Source: Proteobacteria bacterium UBA6522
Lineage (GTDB): Bacteria > Pseudomonadota > Gammaproteobacteria > Steroidobacterales > Rariloculaceae
DNA length: 12,282 nt
Reading direction: 5' to 3'
Assembly (NCBI GenBank): GCA_002434915.1
Contig: DJLG01000113.1
Location: 4,399 to 16,680 of the forward strand
Part shown: in pieces, positions 1 through 7,862 of the stretch
Position numbering within the stretch: the stretch's first letter is position 1
Layout: each line of letters begins with the position of its first letter
Made by a program: the position numbers and the translations under genes
Notes under the pieces: generated by a model
Told to the model about the DNA's origin: nothing
The model's database searches: none
What the model saw: the letters and a program-made list of their open reading frames with translations, nothing else

Positions 1-2320
1 AAGGAGTAGCCGGCATCTCAATATCTTGAACACCGTAAACCCTAAGCGCATTCACAATGGCATTAATGACCACTGCAAGAGCCGATGTTGTTGGCCCTTC
101 GCCTCCAGATTTAATGCCTAATGGATTCGTTGGCGAAAATACCTCATTGAAAGCCGTTGAAAACATTGGCAAATCATGGGCTCTAGGCAAAGTATAGTCC
201 ATCAATGATCCAGTGATAGGCTGACCAGAGTCAGAATCAATAACGCATTGTTCAAAAAGCGCCTGGCCAAGGCCAGTTGCTATAGAACCATGTGTCTGCC
301 CATCAACAATTAAAGGATTGATTACACGACCTACATCATCAACGGCAACATAACGCTCTACGGTCACCACGCCGGTATCTGGATCTACCTCAACCTCACA
401 GGCAGCACATCCATTTGGAAATACCGCAACGTCCATTTCATTTTCTCGCGTAACCGTAAGGCCATTTGCAAGATCATCTGGTAAATCAAGTGATCTGGAT
501 GCTTTGGCAATCTCAAACCAACCGATAGTTTTAGCGAGCCGAGGAACGATAAAAGAGCCATTCAACATCTCTACTTCTTCACTATCAACCTCCAAAATAA
601 TAGCTGCAATTCTCCTGGCCTTATCCACTAAATCCTGACAACCAAGATAAATGACCGTCCCAGCCTGCCTCATAGATCGGCCTGAGTGCGATCCACCACC
701 AGATTTCACGACATCAGTATCTCCAATAATAATTTTCACAAGATCGACATCAATCCCCATAAAATCAGCAGCGACCTGAGCAAAGCTAGTTTCTTGACCC
801 TGACCTGTCGGCTGAGTCCCAATAACAATTTCAACAATGCCCTCTGGCCTGACCGTAATATCAGTGCGTTCTCCTGGAGCACCAATTGAGGACTCGACAT
901 AGTTTGCAAACCCTCTACCTAACAACTTTCCACGAGAACACGCTTTCATTTCTCGATCTGAAAAATTTGACCAATCAATGAGCTCAAGCGCGATGTCCAT
1001 GCTCTTTTTATAGTTGCCACTGTCATAAGTAATTCCAAGCGGATTGGTATATGGCATAGCGCTGGATCGTATAAGGTTTTTTCGTCGAAGTTCAATCGGA
1101 TCAAAACCATACTCATACGCGGCAGTGTCAATTAATCGCTCAAGAGAATGGCATACCTCGGGGCGACCCGAACTCCTGTAAGCTTGGGTAGGAACAGTAT
1201 TAGTAAAGACCGCCCTTGCCTGTGCAGTTGCTGTGGGTATGGCATAACCCCCTGTTACAAGCGCGATGCCTTTACCAAGAGGGGAAAGCGATACTATCCA
1301 TGCCCCAACATTACTTAGGTTGCATGCCCTATAACCCAAGAACTGACCATCCTCACTCAAAGCCAGTTCAACACTAGTCTTGAGGTCGCGTCCCTGGTAG
1401 TCACTCAAAAATGATTCGGCCCGCGTAGCTGTATATTTTACCGCTCGACACAGTTTTTTTGCTGCCCAAAGAGTCAAAACAAACTCTGAATACACACGGT
1501 TTTTAGTGCCGAAGTTGCCGCCTACATCAAAACATAAGATCCTGAGGTTTTCTGGGTTTTCTCCTAGTGTTGCTGCAATCTGATGCTTGTGCCGAACTGC
1601 TCCGTTACTACCTGCATACAACGTATAACGCCCACTTGCAGGATTAAAATCAGCTAGTGCCGCTCGGGGCTCCAAAGGAACACCTGTAACCCTTCCAATG
1701 TTGAACTGCATTCGAACAATATGGTCCGCCTTATCAAAGGCAGCATCAGTAGTCTTTTCATCACCAAAAGTTGTATCAACACAAATATTATCAGGAACAT
1801 TATCCCAAACACTTGGCGCATCTTTACTTGTAGCATCCTGGCTATCAGCAACCCACGGAACTGGTTCGTAATCTACGAAAACAGCTTCCGCGGCATCAGT
1901 TGCTTGCATTCGAGTTTCAGCAATCACCATTGCTATAGGCTCACCTACATAACGTACTTTATCAACGGACAAAAGCTCGTGAGGACCTTCAAAAATTTTG
2001 CCGCCATCTGGCGCTGTAAGTTTAAGGTCAGAGCGAGTTGAAGGTACCGGATTGTGTGAAATAGGCCCTATACCCTCTTCTTTACAATCAATACCCGTAA
2101 GCACTAATAAAACCCCGGGCATTTCACTTGCAGCAGACACGTCAATATCCCGGATATATGCATGAGGATAAAAGGAACGGACTATCACCGCATAAACTTG
2201 TCCATCAAGATTAAAGTCATCACTGAATTGACCTTGGCCACGAAGAAGCCTCTCATCTTCTTTACGAGGTATAGGCTTACCAATGGATTTAAAACTATCT
2301 TGATCGAAACCGGCTGTCAT
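1..2320 (-). CDS. CoxL-type molybdopterin-binding large subunit, xanthine dehydrogenase family (3' end cut by window)
   Basis: The reading frame is open for 773 codons from the ATG at 2320 to the window edge, so only the last few residues are missing; CoxL-family proteins are about 770-800 residues. Visible motifs are the N-terminal aldehyde oxidase/xanthine dehydrogenase domain with VGEPIAMVIAE, the cofactor loop GGNFGTK (residues 267-273), the active-site loop AYRSSGR (380-386), TGQGQET (505-511), a GDTD...SGGGSHSGRS segment, and the C-terminal GGEGPTT with the probable catalytic glutamate E741. True CO dehydrogenases carry AYRCSFR with a Mo/Cu-binding cysteine; this has serine there, so it is a form II-like hydroxylase of unknown substrate rather than a CO oxidiser. 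It would be cytoplasmic and needs FeS and FAD subunits, which are not in the window. It starts 12 bases after the UbiD gene with no Shine-Dalgarno of its own, which suggests translational coupling in one operon. Family is firm, substrate unknown. Confidence 0.93.
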   Translation of the reverse strand, partial: MTAGFDQDSFKSIGKPIPRKEDERLLRGQGQFSDDFNLDGQVYAVIVRSFYPHAYIRDIDVSAASEMPGVLLVLTGIDCKEEGIGPISHNPVPSTRSDLKLTAPDGGKIFEGPHELLSVDKVRYVGEPIAMVIAETRMQATDAAEAVFVDYEPVPWVADSQDATSKDAPSVWDNVPDNICVDTTFGDEKTTDAAFDKADHIVRMQFNIGRVTGVPLEPRAALADFNPASGRYTLYAGSNGAVRHKHQIAATLGENPENLRILCFDVGGNFGTKNRVYSEFVLTLWAAKKLCRAVKYTATRAESFLSDYQGRDLKTSVELALSEDGQFLGYRACNLSNVGAWIVSLSPLGKGIALVTGGYAIPTATAQARAVFTNTVPTQAYRSSGRPEVCHSLERLIDTAAYEYGFDPIELRRKNLIRSSAMPYTNPLGITYDSGNYKKSMDIALELIDWSNFSDREMKACSRGKLLGRGFANYVESSIGAPGERTDITVRPEGIVEIVIGTQPTGQGQETSFAQVAADFMGIDVDLVKIIIGDTDVVKSGGGSHSGRSMRQAGTVIYLGCQDLVDKARRIAAIILEVDSEEVEMLNGSFIVPRLAKTIGWFEIAKASRSLDLPDDLANGLTVTRENEMDVAVFPNGCAACEVEVDPDTGVVTVERYVAVDDVGRVINPLIVDGQTHGSIATGLGQALFEQCVIDSDSGQPITGSLMDYTLPRAHDLPMFSTAFNEVFSPTNPLGIKSGGEGPTTSALAVVINAIVNALRVYGVQDIEMPATP

Positions 2321-2332
2321 AAATACAATTTA

Positions 2333-3961
2333 TTAATCATTATTCTCAACCACCCTTGCAGGCGTCTCCGGCACCACCCCTGAACGTCGACGATCTAAAG
2401 TTTGAGCTCCGCTTTCCGCCCACCGACCATTGACTGCGTTCTGAGCAAAATCTTCCCAAACATCACTCCAATCACCCATAGAGTATCCATGCCAAGGAAC
2501 CTTAGGTGATAACTTTGGTAAACCTAACTCTTCCCAGATGACGCGGGCATTTTCCATATATTCTCGAGCCGGCAAAGCTAATGGTGTCATCTTAGTTTTA
2601 CGTGTCGCATCCACTAGGATGCCTGATTCTTCACCTTGACTCCCTTTTGGGCCATGTCCACGTTTCCTGCCTTTTACGATTCGCAGGTCATCAGCAGCAT
2701 TCATGCGATAAGCAAGGGACCAAAAAATAGCGTCCATGTTTAGAGTGTCAATGTCACTGCTAAGGGCAATAACTATTTTCCCACATTGCGCTTGTAAGGT
2801 TGATGCACCCTCAAGCCCCCTCCAAATTTCCGCCTGTGGCGTACCATCTTCAAAACGAAGAAAAATCACAGGCCTAATATTCGTCAGCGCCTCATGCATT
2901 GTTACGCTAAGTATTCCACCTACCTTTAACTCATCTCTTAGGTGCGTCAAAAAAAGAGGCTCATACGCAACACGTTTAATAACACTCGACTCACTTGGGG
3001 TAACTTGACTTACTATAGAGGCTAAGACAGGAGAGCGTTTTCTGGTAATTGCAGTCACCTGCATAGACATATTGAAGTCTTCTAATGCAACGTAACCATG
3101 ACTCTCACCAAATGGCCCTTCTGGCTCGAGTAATTCTGTATCTATAAGCCCTTCAATCACAATTTCTGCATCGGCAGGAACTTCAAGATCCACCGTAATA
3201 GCCCTTGCGACCCGAATTGGAGAATTAACAAGACCCCCTGCAACTCCCATCTCATCTTGACCAACTGCCAATTTTTGTGGGCCACTGTAGGCTATAGCAG
3301 GTGGCACACCAATAGCGATGGCACAAGGCATAGGCTCTCCACGTTCCTTATACTTTTGCCAATGAAGGTACCCTCCAGCACCTCCTACGCGTGTTGCCAT
3401 CCTTATACCTAGCCTGTCAGATGCCTTAAGTGCCCCACGGTATGTTCCCATATTACGGACCCCGGTTTCTGGATCCTCCGTAATCACTATTGTTGCGACT
3501 AAATAAGGTGCTGAGTCATAACCAGGCGTGGAGACTGGAACGGGAAGGCTTTCAAGACCATTTCCACTTTTTAAAGCCTCGCCTTGTACAATAATTTCAT
3601 GGCATGGGGGCTGCTCAATTACTACTGGTGTAATAGGGTTTGCGATAGCATGCAGCCACCTAGAACCAATGTCTTCAACTGAAACGCCCATTCCTATCGC
3701 ATAAATTTCTGGGGTTGTTGCAAGCGCACCAACCGCGACCGGCATATCGTACTTTCTACCTTCTCCATCAGTAACGTTCGTAAATAAAAATGCAGAACGC
3801 TCTGATTCAGGTAATCCACCCTGAAACTGCCACCGCACTAATGGGTGTAACTCAGTATCCTTGTTAATAGGCCGATCTACCCGCCTCAAAAGGCCGCGTG
3901 ACTCTAACTCAGCGAGGTGATCTTGAAAATCTGGATAAGAAAGATTGGTTTTAGCATTCAT
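2333..3961 (-). CDS. UbiD-family prenylated-FMN-dependent decarboxylase
   Basis: This 542-residue protein has the UbiD fold signatures. RNMGTYRG (169-176) holds N170 and R175, the asparagine metal ligand and catalytic arginine, with the same 5-residue spacing as N168/R173 of fungal Fdc1. GVPPAIAYSG (218-227) follows, then E237 at the position of the third metal ligand, and EGPFGE (281-286) gives the E281/E286 pair. Such enzymes reversibly decarboxylate aromatic, heteroaromatic or alpha,beta-unsaturated acids using prFMN made by UbiX; no UbiX gene is present here. The protein is cytoplasmic. It is longer than E. coli UbiD (about 497), mainly by a C-terminal tail rich in charged residues. An AAGGA sits about 13 bases before the ATG, which is a long spacing. 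It leads an operon with the CoxL-type gene and is divergent from a TTT transporter, so catabolic decarboxylation of an imported acid is more likely than ubiquinone synthesis. Substrate is not known. Confidence 0.93.
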   Translation of the reverse strand: MNAKTNLSYPDFQDHLAELESRGLLRRVDRPINKDTELHPLVRWQFQGGLPESERSAFLFTNVTDGEGRKYDMPVAVGALATTPEIYAIGMGVSVEDIGSRWLHAIANPITPVVIEQPPCHEIIVQGEALKSGNGLESLPVPVSTPGYDSAPYLVATIVITEDPETGVRNMGTYRGALKASDRLGIRMATRVGGAGGYLHWQKYKERGEPMPCAIAIGVPPAIAYSGPQKLAVGQDEMGVAGGLVNSPIRVARAITVDLEVPADAEIVIEGLIDTELLEPEGPFGESHGYVALEDFNMSMQVTAITRKRSPVLASIVSQVTPSESSVIKRVAYEPLFLTHLRDELKVGGILSVTMHEALTNIRPVIFLRFEDGTPQAEIWRGLEGASTLQAQCGKIVIALSSDIDTLNMDAIFWSLAYRMNAADDLRIVKGRKRGHGPKGSQGEESGILVDATRKTKMTPLALPAREYMENARVIWEELGLPKLSPKVPWHGYSMGDWSDVWEDFAQNAVNGRWAESGAQTLDRRRSGVVPETPARVVENND

Positions 3962-4041
3962 TACTTAGAAAATATCCTTCCCCACAAAAAAGATAAACAA
4001 TAAACTATAAGGAGCACTACATGTAATAAGAAGGCCGTCAG
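3962..4041. promoter_or_regulatory. Divergent promoter region between the UbiD operon and the transporter operon
   Basis: This very AT-rich 80-base spacer must hold the promoters of both divergent units. On the minus strand TATAGT (complement of 4004-4009) is a plausible -10 box, but its -35 partner is weak. On the plus strand no convincing box pair is seen upstream of the Shine-Dalgarno at 4009. Shared control of the two units is an inference from their layout. Confidence 0.4.
4009..4029 (+). promoter_or_regulatory. Strong ribosome binding site followed by an ATG-TAA-TAA start-stop
   Basis: AAGGAG (4009-4014) with a 6-base spacer leads to ATG at 4021, which is immediately followed by TAA TAA. 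This ATG lies exactly 21 bases before, and in frame with, the TTG (4042) that opens the TctC-type gene. The best ribosome binding site therefore serves a one-codon reading frame. The TTG has a second, weaker site (GAAGG 4030-4034, 7 bases away). It could be a start-stop translational control element or a decayed original start. Confidence 0.6.
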
Positions 4042-5067
4042 TTGCAAATAAAAAAATATTACCTTTTATTACTGTTTCTTCTAGCTAGCAGTATTAGTTT
4101 TTCTCAAACAGCAGAAAATTTTTATGCTGGTCGAACAATAACGATCCTTGTTGGATCAGGCGCAGGTGGTACAACAGACATTTCTAGTCGGGTTATTGCA
4201 GAACATCTCAAGCGACATATTCCCGGCAACCCCGCAATAATTGTACAAAACCTTCCTGGCGGAGGGAGCGTTACAATGACCAACTACCTTTACCGCTCAG
4301 CGCCAAAAGATGGTTCCGTTCTAGGTTACTCGCTCCCCGGCATTATCACTGCACAAATGATGGAACCAAGAAGAGCCAGATTTGATGGACGAAAACTCAA
4401 CTGGATTGGGTCCGCACTGAAATATACAGGAATTATTTCGGTGATGAGTACGTCTCCCGCTACTACCATTGAACAAGCCAAAGACACAGAACTATTTATA
4501 GGAACAACAGGACGCGGCTCCCCTGCTCATCAGTTCCCAATGATGGCGCAGGCACTACTCAACCTAAAGTTCAACATCGTTGCTGGCTATGAAAGCAGTA
4601 ATGATGTTGTTTTTGCTATGGAAAGAGGAGAGGTTCATGGGCAATCAAGTAGCCTTCAGGCCTGGGCTATAACACGTCCTGATTGGCTTGCTGATAATCG
4701 AATAACACCACTACTATATATGGGGCCACCCGATCCACTAGCAGTACCTGGCGTTCCATATCTTCGGCAATTAGTCTCTAGCACCAGGCAAAGGGCGCTC
4801 GTGGATTTTATTGAGATAGGGTCTCAGATGGGCTGGCCCTTGTTTGCACCACCTGAGGTTCCAATTAACCGAGTAGAAACATTGCGAACAGCATTTAATT
4901 CACTCATGAATGATCCGGAATTTATTCAAGCAATCGGCTTAACAGTTAGGGCAGAACTACAGCCAACCTCAGGTAGTGAATTAACACTTTTTGTGGAAAC
5001 ATCCCTAGATACACCAGACACAATTCTGTCTGAAGCAAAATCAATTTTAGGACTCGACGGCAGATAA
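4042..5067 (+). CDS. TctC/Bug-family periplasmic solute-binding protein of a TTT transporter
   Basis: The 341-residue protein begins with a classical signal peptide: two lysines, a leucine-rich core (residues 8-15), then polar SISFSQ with likely cleavage near residue 21. The mature part starts with FYAGRTITILVGSGAGG and has D46 in GAGGTTDISSR, the ligand-loop position of Bug proteins, then IIVQNLPGGGSVTMTNYLY (66-84), the counterpart of the VENRPGAGG segment. These proteins bind carboxylates in the periplasm and deliver them to the TctAB membrane pair. It lies 4 bases before the TctAB gene, so the two form one operon. The start is TTG, because the only upstream in-frame ATG (4021) runs straight into two stops. 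The ligand cannot be read from the sequence; aromatic or aliphatic di- or monocarboxylates are the family norm. Confidence 0.9.
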   Translation: MQIKKYYLLLLFLLASSISFSQTAENFYAGRTITILVGSGAGGTTDISSRVIAEHLKRHIPGNPAIIVQNLPGGGSVTMTNYLYRSAPKDGSVLGYSLPGIITAQMMEPRRARFDGRKLNWIGSALKYTGIISVMSTSPATTIEQAKDTELFIGTTGRGSPAHQFPMMAQALLNLKFNIVAGYESSNDVVFAMERGEVHGQSSSLQAWAITRPDWLADNRITPLLYMGPPDPLAVPGVPYLRQLVSSTRQRALVDFIEIGSQMGWPLFAPPEVPINRVETLRTAFNSLMNDPEFIQAIGLTVRAELQPTSGSELTLFVETSLDTPDTILSEAKSILGLDGR

Positions 5068-5071
5068 AATT

Positions 5072-7129
5072 ATGTTTGAGATGGCACTAAGCGCTCTTGA
5101 AATTGTCTTTGATCCCTCACGTGTCGTAATTGTCGCGTTAGGCGTGATTATTGGGCTATCGCTTGGCGTTATTCCAGGGCTTAGCGGGATCGTTGGTCTA
5201 TCATTACTTCTCCCTTTTACATTTGATATGGACCCATTCACAGCGCTGGCATTCTTAGTCGGGCTACAAGCAGTTGTTGCTACATCAGACACCATTCCAG
5301 CCGTATTATTTGGCGTACCAGGAACCGTTGGATCAGCATCCACAATACTGGATGGTCACCCTATGGCCAAACAAGGTCTTGCAGCCCGTGCGTTTGGTGC
5401 TGCTTTCTCTGCATCGCTGCTGGGCGGGCTTTGCGGTGCACTTTTTCTTGCCTTAAGTATTCCTATTTTACGACCATTCATTCTTAGTTTTGGTTCACCT
5501 GAGCTTCTAGCTTTTTGCATATTTGGATTGTCATTAATAGGTGTGCTCAGTGGTGGTAATCCGCTCAAAGGGCTTGCAGCCGCAGCGGTTGGCCTAATGA
5601 TTGCAACTGTTGGCGAGGAACCAAACACTGCGATTGAACGTTGGACTTTTGGGTCTTTATACCTACTTGAGGGCATACCACTTGTTCCCCTAGCACTTGG
5701 TCTATTTGCAATTCCAGAAATAGCGGAGATGACAATTGCCGGAAAGGCCATGCGCAAAGAACATGGTGTAACTAGCACATGGGGACAACTAGATGGAGTT
5801 AAAGACACGATATCAAATTTTTCTATCGTATTGCGTGGATCCGGAATTGGAAGTGTTTTAGGTGCTGTACCGGGTATTGGGGCACCAGTAATACCTTGGA
5901 TTGCCTATGGTCATGCCATGCGGACAGAGAAAGGTGCTTCAGAAACTTTTGGTAAAGGTGATGTACGAGGAGTAATCGCATCAGAAAGTTCGAGCAATGC
6001 CAAAGAAGGTGGTGCCCTTGTCTCTACTATTGCTTTTGGTGTCCCGGCTACTGCTGCCATGGCGTTGTTACTTGGCGCATTTTTGATCCATGGGCTCTCT
6101 CCAGGGCCTGACATGCTAACGACTCGACTAGATGTGACATACACCCTGGTTTGGACAGTTGCATTAGCCAATGTCCTTGGGTGTGGAATCTGTTTCATCT
6201 TTGCACGACAGTTAGCAGCAATTGCACGAATCAGAGTTGGTGTTCTAGCGCCTGTCGTACTTTCAATTATTTTCATTGGCGCCTTTCAAGCAACCCGACA
6301 GTGGGGGGATATATTTGCATTACTTGGCTTTGGATTACTTGGCTGGGTGATGAAACGAGCAGACTGGCCAAGGCCCCCTCTATTACTCGGACTTGTGCTT
6401 GGCGGGCTTTTAGAACGCTATATGTTTATTTCCTTTCAACGCTATGGCGCTGACTGGTTATCTAGGCCAATCGTCATAGGGGTATTACTGATAACTGCCT
6501 ACAGCATTTTAAAACCTTTCATTACCGACCTGATAAAGCGGCGTCGAAAAAAAGACATGCGTTATGTGATTCGATTCAAGCCAAATAGTATTGATACGAC
6601 GTTCTGGTTTAATCTCGCAATTATCATATTCTTTTTAATTGCCATCGTTGGTTCTTGGCAATGGGATTTCGGTGCAAAACTGGTGCCACAGGTCATCGGC
6701 TGGCTAGGGCTTTTCCTCGTAAGCTGGCAGCTAGCTGCAACATTATGGCTTAGAACAGAGTCAATCGACCCAGCAATGACTCATGGGAAATCTGGATCCA
6801 ATATAAAAAATTCAGATACGCCATCGGAACTAGATCACCTAAGTAACAGTGAAATTAGACGACGAACTACTGGCTATTTTTCCTGGTGCCTGTTAACTCT
6901 CACAACTGCTCTACTGATTGGGTTGCTACCTGCAATACTCATATTTTTAATTAGCTACCTACGCATAGAATCAAAAGAAAGCTGGAAAATGACACTAGCT
7001 GTGGGTTTAGGCTCATGGAGCGTCTCTTATTTGCTTTTTCATCAACTGCTTAGGGTTCCCTGGCCCGCATCGTTTATTGGTGACCTCATGCCAGGTCTAC
7101 GAGCAATTGGAGCAACTAACCTGCTTTAA
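5072..7129 (+). CDS. TctA-TctB fusion permease of a TTT (tripartite tricarboxylate) transporter
   Basis: This 685-residue membrane protein joins two normally separate subunits. Residues 1-490 are the large TctA permease, with GVIPGLSG (32-39), the signature GVPGTVGSAS and LDGHPMAKQG (81-102), VPGIGAPVIPWIAYGHA (266-282) and SESSSNAKEGGA (304-315), plus about a dozen hydrophobic segments. A basic linker (489-501) leads to residues 508-675, a TctB-like small subunit with about four membrane segments (about 512-527, 537-558, 603-628, 640-656) and a polar loop between them (562-598). It is an ion-driven secondary importer in the inner membrane, fed by the solute-binding protein encoded 4 bases upstream. 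There is no clear ribosome binding site, so translation is probably coupled to that gene. The substrate is not known, but the neighbouring UbiD, molybdenum hydroxylase and RraA genes suggest an organic acid destined for catabolism. Confidence 0.93.
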   Translation: MFEMALSALEIVFDPSRVVIVALGVIIGLSLGVIPGLSGIVGLSLLLPFTFDMDPFTALAFLVGLQAVVATSDTIPAVLFGVPGTVGSASTILDGHPMAKQGLAARAFGAAFSASLLGGLCGALFLALSIPILRPFILSFGSPELLAFCIFGLSLIGVLSGGNPLKGLAAAAVGLMIATVGEEPNTAIERWTFGSLYLLEGIPLVPLALGLFAIPEIAEMTIAGKAMRKEHGVTSTWGQLDGVKDTISNFSIVLRGSGIGSVLGAVPGIGAPVIPWIAYGHAMRTEKGASETFGKGDVRGVIASESSSNAKEGGALVSTIAFGVPATAAMALLLGAFLIHGLSPGPDMLTTRLDVTYTLVWTVALANVLGCGICFIFARQLAAIARIRVGVLAPVVLSIIFIGAFQATRQWGDIFALLGFGLLGWVMKRADWPRPPLLLGLVLGGLLERYMFISFQRYGADWLSRPIVIGVLLITAYSILKPFITDLIKRRRKKDMRYVIRFKPNSIDTTFWFNLAIIIFFLIAIVGSWQWDFGAKLVPQVIGWLGLFLVSWQLAATLWLRTESIDPAMTHGKSGSNIKNSDTPSELDHLSNSEIRRRTTGYFSWCLLTLTTALLIGLLPAILIFLISYLRIESKESWKMTLAVGLGSWSVSYLLFHQLLRVPWPASFIGDLMPGLRAIGATNLL

Positions 7130-7152
7130 AAAAACGAAAGGCCGCTAATCAC

Positions 7153-7635
7153 TTATGAGCCGTTCAGAAGCAAAATGCCATCATCATCTCCATAGACAAT
7201 GTCACCCGACTCACACCAGATATTTCCAATTTGAATCGGGATATCAACCTGGCCTTCACCACGGCGCACTGATTTCCGTGGCGTCACATTAAGAGCCATT
7301 ACTCCTAGATTAAGTTTGCTTAAAGCAACCTTATCTCTTACAGACCCATATACTATGATTCCTGCCCACCCCCCATGTTGAGCCTCACCAGCTAAAACAT
7401 CCCCCACAAGGGCGCAACGTTGAGAACCTCCACCATCAACTAACATAACCTTCCCTTTACCCTCCATAGCTACAAGCTCTTTGATTCTTGAATTGTCCTC
7501 AAAACACTTTACGGTAACTACCGTTCCACAAAACTGTCTTTCACCACCCAAGTTCAAAAATGAGACAGTTGGAACCCGAGCAACATCAAGGTATTCATCA
7601 TAGAGATCACAAGTGGGCTTAAAGACAATATTCAT
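7153..7635 (-). CDS. RraA / class II HMG aldolase family protein
   Basis: This 160-residue protein matches the RraA fold throughout: CDLYDEYLDVARV at the N-terminus, VTVKCFEDN (40-48), VDGGGSQRCALVGD (66-79) and GDDDGILLL near the end, the length of E. coli RraA (161). The family includes RNase E inhibitors and metal-dependent 4-hydroxy-4-methyl-2-oxoglutarate/4-carboxy-4-hydroxy-2-oxoadipate aldolases with oxaloacetate decarboxylase activity. The aldolases need an Arg-Asp pair for pyruvate and metal binding. Here YGSVRDKVAL gives R100-D101, whereas E. coli RraA has Arg-Gln; the acidic residue usually found three positions later is Ala. This favours an enzyme, but not strongly. The start is supported by AAGGAG (complement of 7643-7648) 7 bases upstream. 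It faces the transporter operon tail-to-tail (23 bases apart) and sits among catabolic genes, which fits cleavage of an aromatic-ring-derived keto acid. RNase E regulation remains possible. Confidence 0.88.
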   Translation of the reverse strand: MNIVFKPTCDLYDEYLDVARVPTVSFLNLGGERQFCGTVVTVKCFEDNSRIKELVAMEGKGKVMLVDGGGSQRCALVGDVLAGEAQHGGWAGIIVYGSVRDKVALSKLNLGVMALNVTPRKSVRRGEGQVDIPIQIGNIWCESGDIVYGDDDGILLLNGS

Positions 7636-7862
7636 TGATGTGCTCCTTACCTGCTGAAAGGTGTGCAGAAGAGATTTTGTAAGCTATTAGCTAGTTCAAA
7701 TGTAACGGGCGAAACCAAGTTTCACAGCTATTTTAGCAGTCGATTGCATAGATTTACCTATAAATAGTGAGCATAGTTTTGATGCTTAACCCAGGTTCAG
7801 TTAGTCTTGGAGAACTAAAACAAGTCGACTTATTAGATTCGATCGCCATGGGAACAAATTTA
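7636..7862. promoter_or_regulatory. Divergent regulatory region with small palindromes
   Basis: This region separates the RraA-type gene (minus) from the lipoprotein gene (plus). It holds AGCTA-T-TAGCT (7682-7692), a perfect 5-1-5 inverted repeat, a related GCTA-TTT-TAGC (7727-7737) about four helical turns away, and GAAAC-CAA-GTTTC (7711-7723) between them. TATAAA (7759-7764) could be a -10 box for the rightward gene, which would put transcription start near 7771. No regulator gene is in the window. Operator function is inferred from symmetry and position only. Confidence 0.35.

Noticed and set aside
1..2320. Form I CO dehydrogenase (CoxL) identity
   Set aside because: The active-site loop reads AYRSSGR and lacks the cysteine of AYRCSFR needed for the Mo-Cu centre.
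686..2383. Several open frames on the plus strand (for example 686-889, 1721-2041, 2162-2383)
   Set aside because: They lie wholly or almost wholly opposite the long CoxL-type and UbiD genes, have no ribosome sites or recognisable motifs, and read as low-complexity translations of the opposite strand.
4021..5067. TctC-type gene as a pseudogene because of the in-frame stops after the ATG
   Set aside because: The TTG at 4042 has its own GAAGG site, and from there the signal peptide and the full-length protein are intact.
5047..6276. Minus-strand open frames at 5047-5343, 5356-5808 and 5911-6276
   Set aside because: They are antisense to the strongly conserved TctA domain, and their translations are Ser/Ala/Pro-rich with no domain signal.
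7130..7152. Bidirectional terminator between the convergent transporter and RraA genes
   Set aside because: Only 23 bases separate the stop codons and no stem with a T-run was found.
7767..7862. GTG at 7767 as the start of the PAL-like protein
   Set aside because: It would put 32 extra residues before the lipoprotein signal, it has no ribosome site, and a likely -10 box (7759-7764) lies immediately upstream, so transcription would begin inside it. ATG 7863 gives a normal signal peptide.
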